DNA from: Whitmania pigra
Taxonomy: Eukaryota; Annelida; Clitellata; Hirudinida; Haemopidae
Reading direction: 5' to 3'
DNA: 64,000 nucleotides
Assembly (NCBI GenBank): GCA_021613335.1
Contig: JAJTWR010000350.1
Location: 128,501 to 192,500, forward strand
The stretch's first letter is position 1. The number at the start of each line of letters is the position of its first letter. This document shows, piece after piece, positions 23,698 to 36,289 of the stretch. Made by a program: the position numbers and the translations under genes. The notes beneath the pieces are model-generated. The model did no database searches. It saw nothing but the letters and a program-made list of their open reading frames with translations, and was not told where the DNA came from.

Positions 23698-26600
23698 TTC
23701 GTGTCGAGTTGAGAATCAGACCGTACTTCAAGGTTCTGTTGGAAATGTGGCTTACTGGAAAGGTCTGGCCGAAGACAGAGGGGCAAGGGTATGTACTTAC
23801 CTGAATAAAAATTTTCTAAAAAGCTAAATTAATAAATGGAATGCAACATTGAGCTTAAACAGCAATAAATCCAATGCTAGTAATTTTACTTTTTAGTAAG
23901 TACTTTTTCTCCTCTTTTCTCAATGTTTTGCTTGTTTGATAATGGGCAGGTAAGAATCTTTGGCCCTCTACTCACTTAATAAAATAAAAAAGATATCCAT
24001 AATTCCAGATTGATCAATTGTTAGAAAAAGTTGGACAGCTGCACGAGACATATTTGGAAGAAAGAGAGCACTTGGTCAGATCGAATATGTACATTTTCTA
24101 TGTCAATTTCACGCTTCTAGAAGTTGTTATCTTCTAATTTCCATCAGATATTGAATTACGAAGCTAATGTAGAACGATTGAAAAAGACCATATCAATGCA
24201 AACCGACGAGGCGAACTATTTGAACGAAAAACTCAAGTTCCTCACAAACGTCAAAATTAAACCAAAAAGCAACCAGAAAAATGAGTTAAACGAGGTGACT
24301 TTTCTAGACAAATATGAATCATTATTAGGCAGGGACGTCAGACGCTCCCTCCCCCTGTCTGTAGACTAGAAGCAAAAAAATACATCCCTCAAGTTGTGCA
24401 AGGGCTTGTCTTCCCCCCGCTGAATTTTGGGTAGAAGCAAAAATGTCATCTCTCGATGGGGTTTGACGTCCCCGTTACCATCACATGGCGCCTTACAAAT
24501 TATTATATCCAAATCCCCATAAGTGTAAATTCATGACGTCGTATTTATACACCTTTACCATATTTAGGTGAAAATTAAACCTAAATCAGTCAAGAATGTG
24601 GAATCCTTGTTGCCATCTCTGAAATCAAAAGAGACCGACTCAAGACTGACCACTTTGGCGTAAAACCAATCTTTCTATTCATTAGTTTTAAATATTTCTT
24701 TTGCGCATTGCTTATTATCTATTATCAGTCCCTCTGAAATTTTAGCACACCTAACAGTATTTCAACGATTTTAAAGGGGAAAACATACAATACCGACAAT
24801 TTAAAAATACTTTTCCAAGTTTACACTCCTTCGACTACTATATGAATTCTTAGTGTCAAACAAAAATTCTTGTTACTAACTTGATAGTGATGCTGTTTGC
24901 TAAAAAAAAAAAAACTTTGAGGCGACTACTGTACTACCAGGCGCGTCCCCAATCAACTTTCCGGTTCTTTATTTGAAAATCTACCCGCTGCCCAATTCTG
25001 GATACTTACCAACGGTTTTTAGTCCAAATAGTGTTAGTACTATTAACCAGCATGGTACAATTATTACTATTTGTATTATTACACCTGCCCCGACCCCTGA
25101 TAGCGTCAGAGTACTCTAGGTCCGAAACACTCGAAGAAGTGGCGTCCGCCCTAATGATTCTTGTCTGAGCTCAATTTAAAATTAATTTCAAAGAGTTTCA
25201 ATTACTACACTGATGCACAAATCATTTAACGTTCGGAAACAGGTCGAGAGGTAAGCAGGAGAGACTGGTGACATAGGAAAGACGAGGGCCACGCTCCAAA
25301 TTAAAGCTCCACCATAAATTATCGACGTCTAACCATTAAAAACTCATAAAAAAACAAGCTAAAGCTCTGGCCCAGTTATCTACCCATTTATAGTTATAAT
25401 TTCGGCATTTTCTAGGAGAAGGGTAAAAAACTTCTATACATCTCGAGATGACCTTTTTATATTTTTAGCCAAAGGTTGGGGGGCTGGAATGATTAAAGGG
25501 GCAACCAAATGACATCCTTATTTGCTAGATCCACCAGCAAAAGTATGGGCATAAAAGCAATTTCAGGATATAATAGTTTGCCTATATATAATAGACAATG
25601 CTCCTTCCCAAAAATCATGTTAACACTACACGTTCCCATACAGATTTCAAGAAGCTATCAAAACTTTGCAGAAAAATTGTGTAATTTATTTTCTTCACCA
25701 TAATAATGCATAAATTCTTCCAATTTTTACAAACTAATTACTTTTCACATTCTGAACTGTCTAACTCTGGGATAAAAAAAATACAGGAATCTTGATGATG
25801 TCACAAAGACACTATTTAAAGAGAACCAGAGACTATTACAAAATGTGAACATTTGCACAGAAGAAAATAAGAAACTGAAAAGTGAAGTCGAAAGATTGTC
25901 AGAGGAAGTTGCCTCCCTGAGGCATGAGAAGGAAATAGCAGACATGCTCATCAGAAAAAAGATTGCAGCATCGAGACATGACAAAATAGCAATCCAAGAA
26001 GTGAATTTATTTCTAATTAATAATTATTATTAAGAATCCAATAAAACTTGCAATTAATAAGTAATAATTCAGCAGCTGATTTGGAATGTTTTAGCTATTT
26101 GTCTTTTTAGTTTTATCACATGAAAATGATTTTAAACAGTTAAATTGATATTTGCTATTTAAAATAGTAACCAATGTATCTCAAATCATCGGGACATAGG
26201 TAGAAATTATGCATGGACCGGCAAAATTTAATACCCATTGAAATAAATTACTCATTATCCATTAATATGAATTAAATTATATTAATCACTGATAAACCAA
26301 TGCAACAGTTTTAATCACAGCTCCAACAAAGAATATCAGACCTTGAAAGATCACTTTCATCTTCTGTCAATAAGTTCGAATTGGAACAAAATGCTTTAGT
26401 TTTAAAGACAACCCAGGAAAACAAGGACAATGCTGACAAGGTGGAGCGCTTCCAAAAAATGCTTCAACTGAAAAACAAAGAATTAAAGAGACTAAAGAAA
26501 AGGTCATCAATTCTTTCGAATGAAAGATCGGACGTCGAGGAGTTCATCTTGGAAGCACTGAAACATGTCAGAAGGGAAATTTCCTCAAAAAGGTTAAAGT

Positions 26601-27313
26601 TTTTTGTGCTACTCCTTGAATCATTAAAACTAATTAACAATCACTACTAAAACTTAAATTATATAAATTTAAATATTTAAAAATTATTTTATTTGGCATA
26701 AAGCCATGGTTAATAACAACTCTCATAACTAAATCATGAACTAGGGCACAGGCAAGAAGAGAGGTTGAAATCTTTGAAAATGGTCAATTAATAGGTTTTA
26801 ACAGATACAAAAGAAACTCAAGTACCAGAAACTATCCATGGGAACAAAGCAGCAACATTCCTCTCCTTAAAACACAACAGTATGTCTTAAACAGAATGTT
26901 ACAAAATTTAAGCCACCAATTTGACTCGTTCAACTTTTGTAGCAACAGAGGAGCTCTGATTCCAACCGGAACAGATTCAGAAGAGGAAATAGACATAAGT
27001 CAAATGACATGGGAAGAAAAAGAAACTGTGCTTCAACACCTCCTACTCAATCTTGATGTCTTCAGACGACGAGCGCAAAATCATCATCCCGATGTCAAGA
27101 CTACGATCAGAAAAACACAGCAACTCATCAATGTGGAGACAAGGTACATTAAACCCTTCATGCAATCACCTCATTTTATATTTTAAAAAAATATTTAAAA
27201 TCCTTATTCTACCATACCCTCTTTAAAATTGATCTCCCAATTTTTATAGGAATGTTCAAGAAATTCCAACTGAAAAGTTTGAATCTGTATTTCTAACAGA
27301 AACAGAATTTTAA
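23698..27313 (+). CDS. BBOF1/CCDC176-like coiled-coil ciliary protein (5' end not found)
   Basis: Exons: 23698-23788, 24009-24074, 24148-24294, 24568-24659, 25787-26000, 26321-26592, 26745-27143, 27250-27313; phases agree at every junction and the stop is TAA at 27311. The protein is dominated by heptad-rich coiled coil (LLEKVGQLHETYLEEREHL, NKKLKSEVERLSEEVASL, LQQRISDLERSL). The C-terminal motif ISQMTWEEKETVLQHLL matches the conserved 'LTWEQKEKVLRLL' motif that I associate with basal body-orientation factor 1. BBOF1 aligns basal bodies in motile ciliated cells, so a ciliary role is inferred. A likely poly(A) signal AATAAA is at 27325. The first exon listed is the least certain, and no initiator ATG is in view. 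A generic coiled-coil protein is the alternative. Confidence 0.6.
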
Positions 27314-27427
27314 AGGAGTTGCAAAATAAATAAATGATTCATAACAAAACTAATACGTTCGACAAAAAGTTGATGAAAAAGAATCGACGAACTTCTGTGG
27401 AAATAAACGAATAAAACAAAACATGGC

Positions 27428-28791
27428 TTACAAGCAGTGATGCGTGTGATTGCTCAGCGCTGCTGCAGAGGTAAAAACTCTTTTGCATTTGGGACACCTT
27501 CTCATGACTTCTTCATGAGCTGTCTGCTTATGCTGGACCAAACTCCCACGATTCTTGAACACTTTGCCACAAAATTCGCAAGAAATGGCTCCCCTGTACT
27601 TAGCAGGCAGTTTGTCAGGGTGATTGATCCTCATGTGTTGTACGAGGGCACTGTTTTGGGCAAAAGTCCTATCGCACAGCTCGCACTGTTTGCGCGACCC
27701 GACTCCGTGAGTGGTCATGTGATACTTGAGACACTTCCTATTTCTCATGCTCTTCTCGCAAATCGGGCACACGAAGCACATGTTGTTGCGTTGGAATAAG
27801 AGATGTTCTTCGTACTTACTGGCATGATAGAACGTGCTTTGACACGTTGGGCACGTGTACTTCTTGAGTTCTCCTTTGGAATTTTTTTCTGCCTTGAGCT
27901 CCGAGTGGCTACTGCTGAGATGTTCGTTATAATTAAGTCGGCCGTAGCACACCTCGGAGCAGTGCTTGCATTTCATTACCATGTGGACTTTTAAATAGTG
28001 AGTTCTTAATTGGCTGTAAGAGGGGAACTTGAGGGCGGCACCTGGCTTGCATCGAGAACATTTGAAGCAGTAACCTTTGTGTTCCATTAAGTGCTTCTGA
28101 AGGGCATGACGTGCTGGGAACTCTAGATTGCACTCAGAACAAATGAAAGGCTTCTGACTTCCAGCTATTTCAACTGTTTCCCCATGAGCAGAAAGCATGT
28201 GACGAATATAAGTCCTCTGCTGGTGAAATACCTGACCGCACTGATCACAAAGTGGTTTTGAAACTCTGAACTCATTTGAGCTATTGAATTTAATTTTGCT
28301 TCTCAAGGCATTATTTTCATTAGTTTCCAATGCAACTGGGTCATCAATTTCATCACTAGATGTGTCGTAATCAAAATCAACTGAAGTGTCATCATTATTC
28401 TCAAGATTCACAGCATTTTGGTATCTTTTCTGCAAATTTTCCTTCGGCAAGTGTGTGCTGTTTTCAACCTTTTTTGTTTCGCTGTCTAAGCTTCGTGAGT
28501 GTTTCAAGACGACCACAATTCGGGCTTCAATAACCCCAGTAAAATTGTTCAGATCATATTGCTGCTTAAGAACTTCGAGAAACTGAACATCAAAATTTAT
28601 TTCTAGATGAGATATAAAGTCACTGAGGCAATATTTCTTGTCAATGTCTATGCAGAATGTTTCTGGCAAAGGGCAGTCCTAGGTTAATGGTCATTCAAAT
28701 ATTTGTAATATTCAAACAACTTTTTAGTAAGGATTAAAAAAAGAAGAAAAGTGATTACCTCTACTGACATAGACAAAGTACAATCATTCAT
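27428..28791 (-). CDS. C2H2 zinc-finger protein
   Basis: Two exons: 28759-28791 (MNDCTLSMSVE) joined to 27428-28678 through GTAATC..CTAG splice sites, in phase; about 427 residues. The N-terminal 150 residues are acidic and lack a recognised domain. They are followed by about eight C2H2 fingers, among them CDQCGQVFHQQRTYIRHM, CSECNLEFPARHALQKHL, CPICEKSMRNRKCLKYHM, CELCDRTFAQNSALVQHM and CEFCGKVFKNRGSLVQHK. One finger (CPTCQSTFYHASKYEEHL) ends without the usual second His. The tandem fingers indicate a nuclear DNA-binding regulator; the target is unknown. It is tail-to-tail with the BBOF1-like gene, with only about 114 bp between the stop codons. No KRAB, SCAN or ZAD domain is evident. Confidence 0.9.
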
Positions 28792-29104
28792 CGTATCTCC
28801 GATCCTGTAAATGACAAGCTAGACAACGTTACTGGCATTTCCGATGACTCAATCATAAAAATTATCGCATGTTTTGGTAGCAATTGTTAATGACATTACA
28901 TAAAGAGTTGTCTGCTATCAAGAATCAACGCCTCTAACCACAACAACTTCGTTCCCGAAGCGAATTTCCCAGCTCTGAGGCCAGTCTCAGCCCCAACTAT
29001 AAAATAATTACTGTGAAAAAAAAAGAATTTTGATTAGATCAAACTTAATTGCAAAATACTACAGAAATAAAACAACGACAAATCGGTAATTAATTAGCAG
29101 AAGC

Positions 29105-29325
29105 TTTAATTTATTTTATTTATTTAGCCAATTTTTTGAGTGCCTTACGTATCCCAACAGGATGTGAAGGCACTTAATCGACCTACCATTAATATAGCGC
29201 CCCTACCCCAGGGCGCTCCCTGGCGGTGCGAGCTGGGTTGCGAACACGACACGTAACGACTGTTGCTTTCACCGTCGTTCGCAGGCACGCAACCCTCTAC
29301 GCTAACTCGCACGCCAATTTTATAA
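29105..29325 (-). mobile_element. tRNA-derived SINE, best-preserved copy
   Basis: On the minus strand the head has an A box in GAGTTAGCGTAGAGGGTTGC and a B box in GTGTTCGCAACCCAGC about 50 bp on, the tRNA-like RNA polymerase III promoter spacing. The body then leads to the tail CCTGTTGGGATACGTAAGGC..GGCTAAATAAATAAAATAAA. The GCAACAGTCGT..GTGTCG core is shared with the copies at 10.8 and 62.9 kb. It lies between the zinc-finger gene and clathrin light chain. Confidence 0.8.
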
Positions 29326-29677
29326 TCGCAAACTCTGAATAATTTTACAATTATCGTGACATGGTTATAAGGATGGTAACAAAAACTTATTGTGACCCCA
29401 AACTCCCACGACACAAAGAGCTTATCGACCGGTAGCCACAATATCCACCCCGCTCTAGTTTTATCTTTGATACTCCTTCATCGACACCAAAATCCACTAA
29501 AGCGTTTATTAATATTGACAATAGACTGATTTATGCAAGGACAAAAATGGAATCATTTATTAATTGACAGAACAAATTTATTTAAACAAAGATAACTCGA
29601 ATAGCAAATGATTATACATATTGAAAAGTGAATTAATCCTGAACGTTAGGATATTTCACAACTAGCAGATGATTCAT

Positions 29678-31620
29678 TTAGTGAACTGGTGCTTGTTTCA
29701 GCTGAAGAAGAATGGACCTCATTCTGGAAACATCCTTGTTATTCCTTGAACCTTTGGGATTGAAGTCACACATCCTGCACACTCTCTCCCATTCACCGTT
29801 GCACTTCTTTTCATCTCTGTCCTGCACGAACGTGTCCTCGGAATCTCTGCACAAATTGTTTTTTAGATCATAAAATCAGAATTGGTAAATGATACCAGCA
29901 CATACAAAAATCTAACAAAGCATTTATCCAAATCCCAAAACTTTCAAATAGAAGCTAATGCCTAATTGCGAACATGATGGCAATGCCATGCAATTATAAG
30001 AAATTATCAGATAACTAACTACTTAAGTAATCATTAATTACCATCACCAGTAAGATTTTAACATTTAAAAAATCAATAAAAGTAAAAAAGCACAAAACCA
30101 CAAAAAAACTAAAAGCATGAACATAAAAGCCAACAATTTCCTCTATCAAACATTTGGAAACAAAGTTGTCCAAGACGGGTCCATCACCTACCCACGTATC
30201 CCGGACCTAAGGTGCACCGAAGTGAAATCAATGTCTCATTAATGTCAGAGAATTCATGAACTGTCGATACTTTCCATTCAGACATGCTTATTTCAGATAT
30301 CCGGTTCTGACGTTAGATATGAATCGCAAAACTCATTTCTCTAATGCTTGAATTTATCATTGCAACAGTAATGCCTACAGACGCTTCAAGTTCATAAAAT
30401 TCAATAAATACTTTGATGCATAAAACAGAAATATGTCAAAATCACCTGTTGATCTTCATGGTTTTCTCAAGAATCTCATCCCTGTGTTTGTACCACTCTT
30501 CCAGCTCCTTCTTGGCAATATCTCTCCATTCTGCCTTCTTCTTCTCTGATTCAGCATCTGTGTGGAAATTGTATACAGTTAATCTGCTAAAACAACATGT
30601 TGTGCAGGTTATAATTAGTAACCATCCTGGCATTAATTTAGATTAAAAGAGTATTAACAGCAATGTTAAATGTGCAAAATATTAAAGACTTGAACATATC
30701 ATTACAAATTCCAAAAGGTTTAATATTTTGAATTATAAAAAGGAATAGAAGAATTCATTTTAGAAAGCAGATGATCCGTTCTATGAGATCATTGGAACAT
30801 GAAAACAAGAACCATAGCCTATGAGTGACCATGAAATCAATGAATGAGAGCAGAATTTTTGTGAAAGAATAAGCAAGTGCCTAATTTAACAAATCACTAA
30901 AAATATAAATCATCAGTCTTCAAACAAGCATTAAACAAGGTAATTAAATTAAATGATCAAAATTGGACAAAAATTAAACAAGTACTTGTCATCAAAAACA
31001 AAGAAATCAAGAAAACACACAAATTAATATTGTAAGCAACTCCAACCTTTCAATCTCAACCTCTCAGCCTGTTCCTCCCTCCACTTTTTTATTTTCTCAG
31101 GCTCCTGCTTAAACTTCTCTTGCTCCTTTGACACATCAAACTGTTCAGCTTCTGTTGGGTACTGGCATAAAAAAATGCTATTAAGAATCTTTATAAGTAA
31201 TGCTAAAGTACTTTCTTAGAAACTATTCGAAGTAGAAATCCAAGTTTAACAAATAACAATATCCAACCAAACCTTTGAATCCCATAATTCCCCACCAGAT
31301 GTTGGCATGACAGAGCCATATCCAAGTGAGGCATTAAACTTTCGAAATATTAATTCTATAGTACGTCATCGTCCTCAGACAAAATCTGAGAAAAAAGCTA
31401 ACCTCTTCACCGTCTGGCTTGGCCACTATGTCCTCGGTTGAGAGAGTATCTGACAGATATTATTATCATTTTATTATCTAGTTCTAAACAAATGACAAAT
31501 ATTAAAGAGCTTACCAAAATTGTCTTGAAGACCAGCGAGCTGATCTTGCTCCCTTTGGAGAAAGTCTGCAACTGGGTCTTTCTCGAAGTCGCCAAAGGTG
31601 TTATCTTCAAAAGCATCCAT
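29678..31620 (-). CDS. CLTA: Clathrin light chain
   Basis: Six exons: 31515-31620, 31403-31449, 31273-31338, 31047-31161, 30446-30557, 29678-29846; 615 nt, 204 residues, all phases consistent. The N-terminus MDAFEDNTFGDFEKDPVADF is acidic. The central heavy-chain-binding helix includes EPEKIKKWREEQAERLRLK and KKELEEWYKHRDEILEKT. The C-terminal signature WERVCRMCDFNPK and DVSRMRSILLQLKQAP is diagnostic. The length is typical of invertebrate light chains. It binds clathrin heavy chain in the triskelion hub and regulates coat assembly in endocytosis and trafficking. A poly(A) signal (AATAAA on the minus strand) is at 29577-29582. Invertebrates have one light chain, so the symbol (shared with vertebrate CLTA/CLTB) is approximate. 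Confidence 0.95.
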
Positions 31621-32196
31621 GTCGAAAGGTAAACTGCTTACCTGCGTCGATCACCGAAATATGTAAACTTCTTAATGGGCCGAGCCTAGAACTGTTAGCT
31701 TGTACATAGATACTTATTTAGGGCGTTTTGTTGGAATGCTACGTTTGTATGCAAAATGTATGTTGTTTGAATGAAGTTTTAATAATTTTTTAAATGTTTT
31801 ACATTTGTTTAAAACAATAAATTGTCAATATTTTATTAAGAAAAAAAAAAAGTTATTTTATTTTTAACCATATCTTTGTACTAACTCATGATATGTGATT
31901 GCTAAAATTGCTGGTATGAACTTTAATGTTCTTGAATTTTGTTTATTATCAAATTATTGATTATTGGTGAGCTCGGGCCTTCATTTAAGTCTGGGTTAAT
32001 TAAAGATGAAATACCATTTTAAATTGCAATTTTAGTAATAGTTAATTTTAAATATTTGTTTTGCTTTCTCGAGATTTAAAATATTAAAATTCTTTTCATA
32101 AATGGTCATAAATTTATGATTTCGAACGAATCAGTTGCTTGAATCAAAGATTATTTCGAAATTAAGGGTCGTGCCTCGTTTAGCACTAGACACGAA
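31621..32196. promoter_or_regulatory. Divergent intergenic region between clathrin light chain and GTF3C6-like gene
   Basis: 576 bp separate two initiator codons facing away from each other, so the region should contain both promoters. It is AT-rich with an A-run at 31842-31852 and no clear TATA box or CpG cluster. Shared regulation is inference. Confidence 0.5.
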
Positions 32197-33007
32197 ATGA
32201 GCGACGGTGAATATGAAGAGGTTTCAGTTGTATTCGCATTACTTTGACCTATTTATAACAAATCTAAATGTATCTCAACCCGACTATAGAAACTTTACTC
32301 AAGTACCTTGATATTTTGGCAGGAAATTGTTTGTGTTGAATTGTCTGGCCTAATTGATTGCAAATGGCCAAATTTTGTTGGAAAAAAGTGCAAGTTTATT
32401 GTTAGTTACAATCGCTGCAGTTCCCCATTGTTATGAATTGAGTTATAAATTAGTTTGTCTTTAAATTTTATGCAGAGCTTGGATTCTGATGAAGTCATTT
32501 TGCAGCTTGGTAAACACATATTTCAGGGCTCTTATAAAGAGTCCATTGGTACTAGAATTTTAATTAGTGAAGGTAAAATTAATTTTAGCATTTAATTATT
32601 CTTATTATTTGCTATTATTATTTTATTATTTATTATGATTTCTTCATTTCATCATTGTTATTCTTGCAGAAGGAAGTCATCAGAACGATGATGTTTTGAG
32701 AACCTACAAACTCCTAGACATGCAGAAAATATTTGTTCAAGAAAAATCTGATGATACTGCAGGTATGTCAATGCATTTTGCATGAAGTTCACATTCAATT
32801 TCTAATTACTTTAAGTAATTTCTGTTGTTTTTACATTGATATTTTGATGTTATTTATCTGTCTTATCAAATGTTTACATTTTGTGCATTCATTCTGCATT
32901 CATGAAATTTTATTTTTTTTTATATTTTTGCAGGACCCTCAGAAGAATCGAATGAGACAAGCAAAGTCAATAGAGGGGAAGAACTGTCTAATGATGTAAA
33001 TAGTTAA
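32197..33007 (+). CDS. GTF3C6: TFIIIC subunit 6-like (GTF3C6)
   Basis: Five exons: 32197-32220, 32323-32400, 32476-32572, 32670-32762, 32934-33007; 366 nt, 121 residues, phases consistent, TAA at 33005. The protein begins MSDGEYEE, then IVCVELSGLID (the VELSGIID strand of the TFIIIC tau55-related family), then HIFQGSYKESIGTRILIS, equivalent to the 'FAGEYEDTLGT' block, then YKLLDMQKIFVQEK, and a low-complexity acidic tail. The family is the small beta-barrel subunit of TFIIIC that helps recruit RNA polymerase III to tRNA and similar genes. It is shorter than the vertebrate protein because the acidic C-terminal tail is reduced. A poly(A) signal AATAAA is at 33030. It is head-to-head with clathrin light chain. 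Confidence 0.85.
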
Positions 33008-33379
33008 AATGTTTGACTGCATGTTTAATAATAAAATTGATGGATTTGTTATTGAGGCTACAAACACTTTTAAGGTTTTTGTTTATAAAATGGAGAAAAT
33101 GCTATAGCAATATATCAAACTAAGTTAAAGTTTTAACACTATTAAAGGCCTAAGAGATCAGTTATAACTGATGATGAAGGTTTGAGAGTTCAAACACTTT
33201 GTGTGTTTAGTTGTCTGCATTGCATTGACACCCTCACAGTTATTTCAATTTTGGTGAAATTTTGGCTAGGATACCACTGGTAAATAGTAATTCAAAGAAT
33301 ATTGAAAATTTGATAAATAGAATAAACTAGTAAAGGTGGAGGATGTAATTCAGATAAGAAAATTATATTTGTGATCAAG

Positions 33380-33880
33380 GATGCGGTACACTGGCATTAT
33401 ACTTGCATCTGATTGGAAATTGGTCAAGAAAACCACAACATTACTATTGTTATCATCATCATCATCATTATTATTATTATTATTATATAATTCAGTTAAG
33501 AAGAGTAGTTTTGTGTTAGAGAATTGCAGAACAATGGCATTGTTGGTGCTGACCCATACTTGGATCTGATTGGAAATTGGTCAAAAGAACCATAATAGGT
33601 AGGGCAAATAATGTTGTTCTGAGACTTTATAAGTCACTAGTGAAAATATTGCATGTTTGCTTATAATCCATATCTCAAGAAGAATCTCGAAAAAATGGTA
33701 AGAGGAAGATTTAGAGACCTAAGCCAGAAGTTATGAAGGATAAAAATGACTGCATTAGAGAAGAGGGATGCTAGGGGATACCTCATGAAACATACAAAAT
33801 AATCGATGGTAAAATAGTTAAGGATCCTGGAAAGTATTTTCAGGCAGCAAGAACAAGGGGGCATCAATGCAAGCTATTTA
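33380..33880 (+). pseudogene. Decayed CR1-like LINE fragment (reverse transcriptase C-terminus)
   Basis: Degenerate frames read YTGIILASDWKLVKK, RANNVVLRLYKSLVK, YNPYLKKNLEKMVRG and TALEKRDARGYLMK. These match the order of the CR1/Jockey RT thumb region (the LYKSLVRPHLEY, WSPYLKKDI and LTSLEKRRLRGDLI blocks). Stops and frame changes interrupt it. The segment GATTGGAAATTGGTCAA occurs twice, at about 33412 and 33570, with an ATT/ATC microsatellite between. It abuts the hAT/gypsy debris of the next entry. Confidence 0.65.
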
Positions 33881-33903
33881 AGAGACCAGCAGATAGTTTT
33901 TGT

Positions 33904-34350
33904 CAGTGACGCCGAGAAGGGGGGGGGGGCAGGTGGGGTCACTGCCAGGGGGCCCCCATCTGTAAGGGGCCCCGGTCGGTCCGATCATGTCAATTTTTGC
34001 ACGTTTCTTCGACAGAATATAATGTCTTAATAGCCCCATAGTTTTACATACTGTCAACAGCATGCTGACTGCTGTCACAAGTGGTAGAGCAACGGCCTCC
34101 TCTGATTTCAGGTTGATTAGATCTTCCATATCTCTTCTGTCACGTCGGAGTCACCAATTTGTAGTGTAAATGTATATACACAGACAATCAGAAGAATAAA
34201 TGTTGAACAGAGGAATTGTTGACGCGAGTTGAGAAGGAATAATATCGCGTTGAGTTCATGAAATGTTGAACAGAGGAATTGTTGACGCGAGTTGAGAAGG
34301 AATAATATCGCGTTGAGTTCATGAAACATAAACAAATATGACGCTCGGAA
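33904..34350 (-). pseudogene. hAT end fused to inverted gypsy gag/primer-site/LTR fragment
   Basis: 33904-34056 is a hAT terminus (CAGTGACGCCGAGAAGGGG, GGGGCCCC words). At about 34057 it switches to the reverse complement of the gypsy element at 8.8-9.0 kb: gag start, then TCACGTCGGAGTCACCAA (primer site, 34139-34156), then the LTR. The same two elements adjoin at 9.34 kb, but at a different breakpoint. Confidence 0.7.
34201..34326 (-). repeat. 63-bp tandem duplication inside gypsy LTR
   Basis: Units 34201-34263 and 34264-34326 both start TGTTGAACAGAGGAATTGTT and end GTTCATGAAA. The LTR at 8.8 kb has one unit. Confidence 0.85.
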
Positions 34351-34379
34351 CCCAGGTAGCGAGAAGGTCAACACTCGAT

Positions 34380-35047
34380 GCCAAATCCCAGCATCTATCA
34401 AAGACGCCAAAAGGATCGTCGCCCAGAAGATCAAAAACTAGCAGATAAGAAGGGATTGCTCCTCTGACAATCTCCACTACGATGTCCAGAAACAAGCAAC
34501 GACGAGGAGATTCTTCCAATGTGCTTCTAGAAGGAAGTTCTCCAGACTCCGGCTTGGAAAATGTCGTCTGAATCGCTATCAATTCAAATGAACAGGCACA
34601 ACATGGGCAAATGCCAAACTTGTCCCCAGAAGAAGGAGTCCACTAGACTTCTGGAATGTCCTAGTCACGAATTCCTTATATCTAACAATCAAGTTGCAGC
34701 TCACTGGATTTGAGAACTATGCCTAGCAATTTCGCATCTTATCTCATCTAACGGTGGGTCCAAGAAAAGAAAAGACGCCTGATGTGATGAAAGTTGATTT
34801 TACATGCCGACCTTCAGTACGTCGAGGAGTGAGGAAGAAAGAAGAAAGGAGAAGCGAAGAAGAGGTAAAGAAGAGGTTTAGAAGAAGTGGAAGTAAAGAT
34901 ACAAGCCATCAGAGAAAATCGGCTGATCATCGGGTGCGGCCCAAACCCAGAGATCGTCAGGAGAGCAGGGCCGACACTCTTGAGGACGGTGTCACTCCTC
35001 TGAGAAATCTCTGCTGCAGCTCCATACCGGAGTTTCTTATTATATAG
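34380..35047 (+). pseudogene. Decayed LINE, arm 2 copy
   Basis: Same sequence as 14504-15199 in the other orientation. The end of the RNase H domain (PASIKDAKRIVAQKIKN), the FSRLRLGKCRLN block and the basic tail are visible. The RNase H N-terminal part is absent because the arm ends there. Confidence 0.65.
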
Positions 35048-36212
35048 AAATGATTTTTTTTTATAGTTTGCTAATAAATACAGTAAAAGTAATTTTGAAT
35101 TAATCTTTTAAGCGATCTAATCGATGTAGGATCGTTATAAACTGTGGCGTTGAAATGATTGATATGGTTGAATGATTAATATCGTGAGGACGAAAGAATA
35201 TTAAATCCAAGAAATTGATGACTTCCCTCCCGTCAGTGGCTCCACCCCTTATTATTCTTTATGCTTATTAACTATCAATACTACCACTAATGTTGTTACG
35301 ATTAATGTATAATTAGTATTGTCATTATTATTATCGTTATTTTAATTTTTATTATCATCCTCATCATCATTACTAAAATTGTTGTCGTCGTTGGTGTTAT
35401 TCGTATTATTAATGACGGTTACTGTGCATTACAATAATTATTATTTTACAGGCCAGATAAAGTTGAATATAAATAAAAGTAATATTTTTTTTTTAATTTA
35501 CGCGAACTCTTATTTAATGGCTTTTTTATGGATTGATGTTACCTCTATATGTCGAGATGAACACGTCGCTATAGTTAGAACCAAACTCGAGAGAAAATTT
35601 GGAGTCGTAAGTCCAAACTGGAAACTAGGAAACACGTTCATAATTAATCATTTTGCCACATCTTAAATTGTGTTAGACAAAACATTAAAACATATTAAAA
35701 ACTGCTTTGTGAACTAAATAAAACAAGAGATTAATTGCTATAAAAACTATTAATTCATTATGAAGTTAGTTGGGCATTGTTTAATAGCAATCATTAATTT
35801 TATTTCAGAAAATATCAAGAAATGACGACTGCGGAAAAAGGTATAAAATAATGGTTATTATGCTAGCATACATCCTTCAATGCATAAACATATGAAATCT
35901 TAATACTAAATACATGTTTTAAGAATTTATACAATGAGATACATTTTATTTCTTCAGAAATCTATGAGTTTATCGAAGAGATAATGGATTTTAAAGACAG
36001 TTGCACTAACTTAACTAACGACTTAGTAAATGAATTGGTCGGAATTATTTTGTTCGCCACCTCAAATTGAGACCTATTTACTAATTTTCCAATCTAATCT
36101 AATTTTAGCCCCTCAGCGATCGATTTAGACAAATATCTCTTCGCCTCTGGTTCGTTCTTTATTGTCGTTATTTTTACTAAAATGGCTCATCTGCATTTTA
36201 AGCCCAGCATGT

Positions 36213-36289
36213 TAGCAAAGATACTATTTATTTATTTATTTGATTATTTCCGTTTCATAACTGAGATGATTTGGACTAGCAAAGATACT
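36213..36289 (-). mobile_element. 51-bp tail insertion with 13-bp TSD (arm 2 copy)
   Basis: TAGCAAAGATACT at 36213-36225 and 36277-36289. Orthologous to the events at 4781 and 13254. Confidence 0.8.

Noticed and set aside
27437..27994. Open frames on the plus strand opposite the zinc-finger exon
   Set aside because: They are shadows of the minus-strand C2H2 gene, with no domain of their own.
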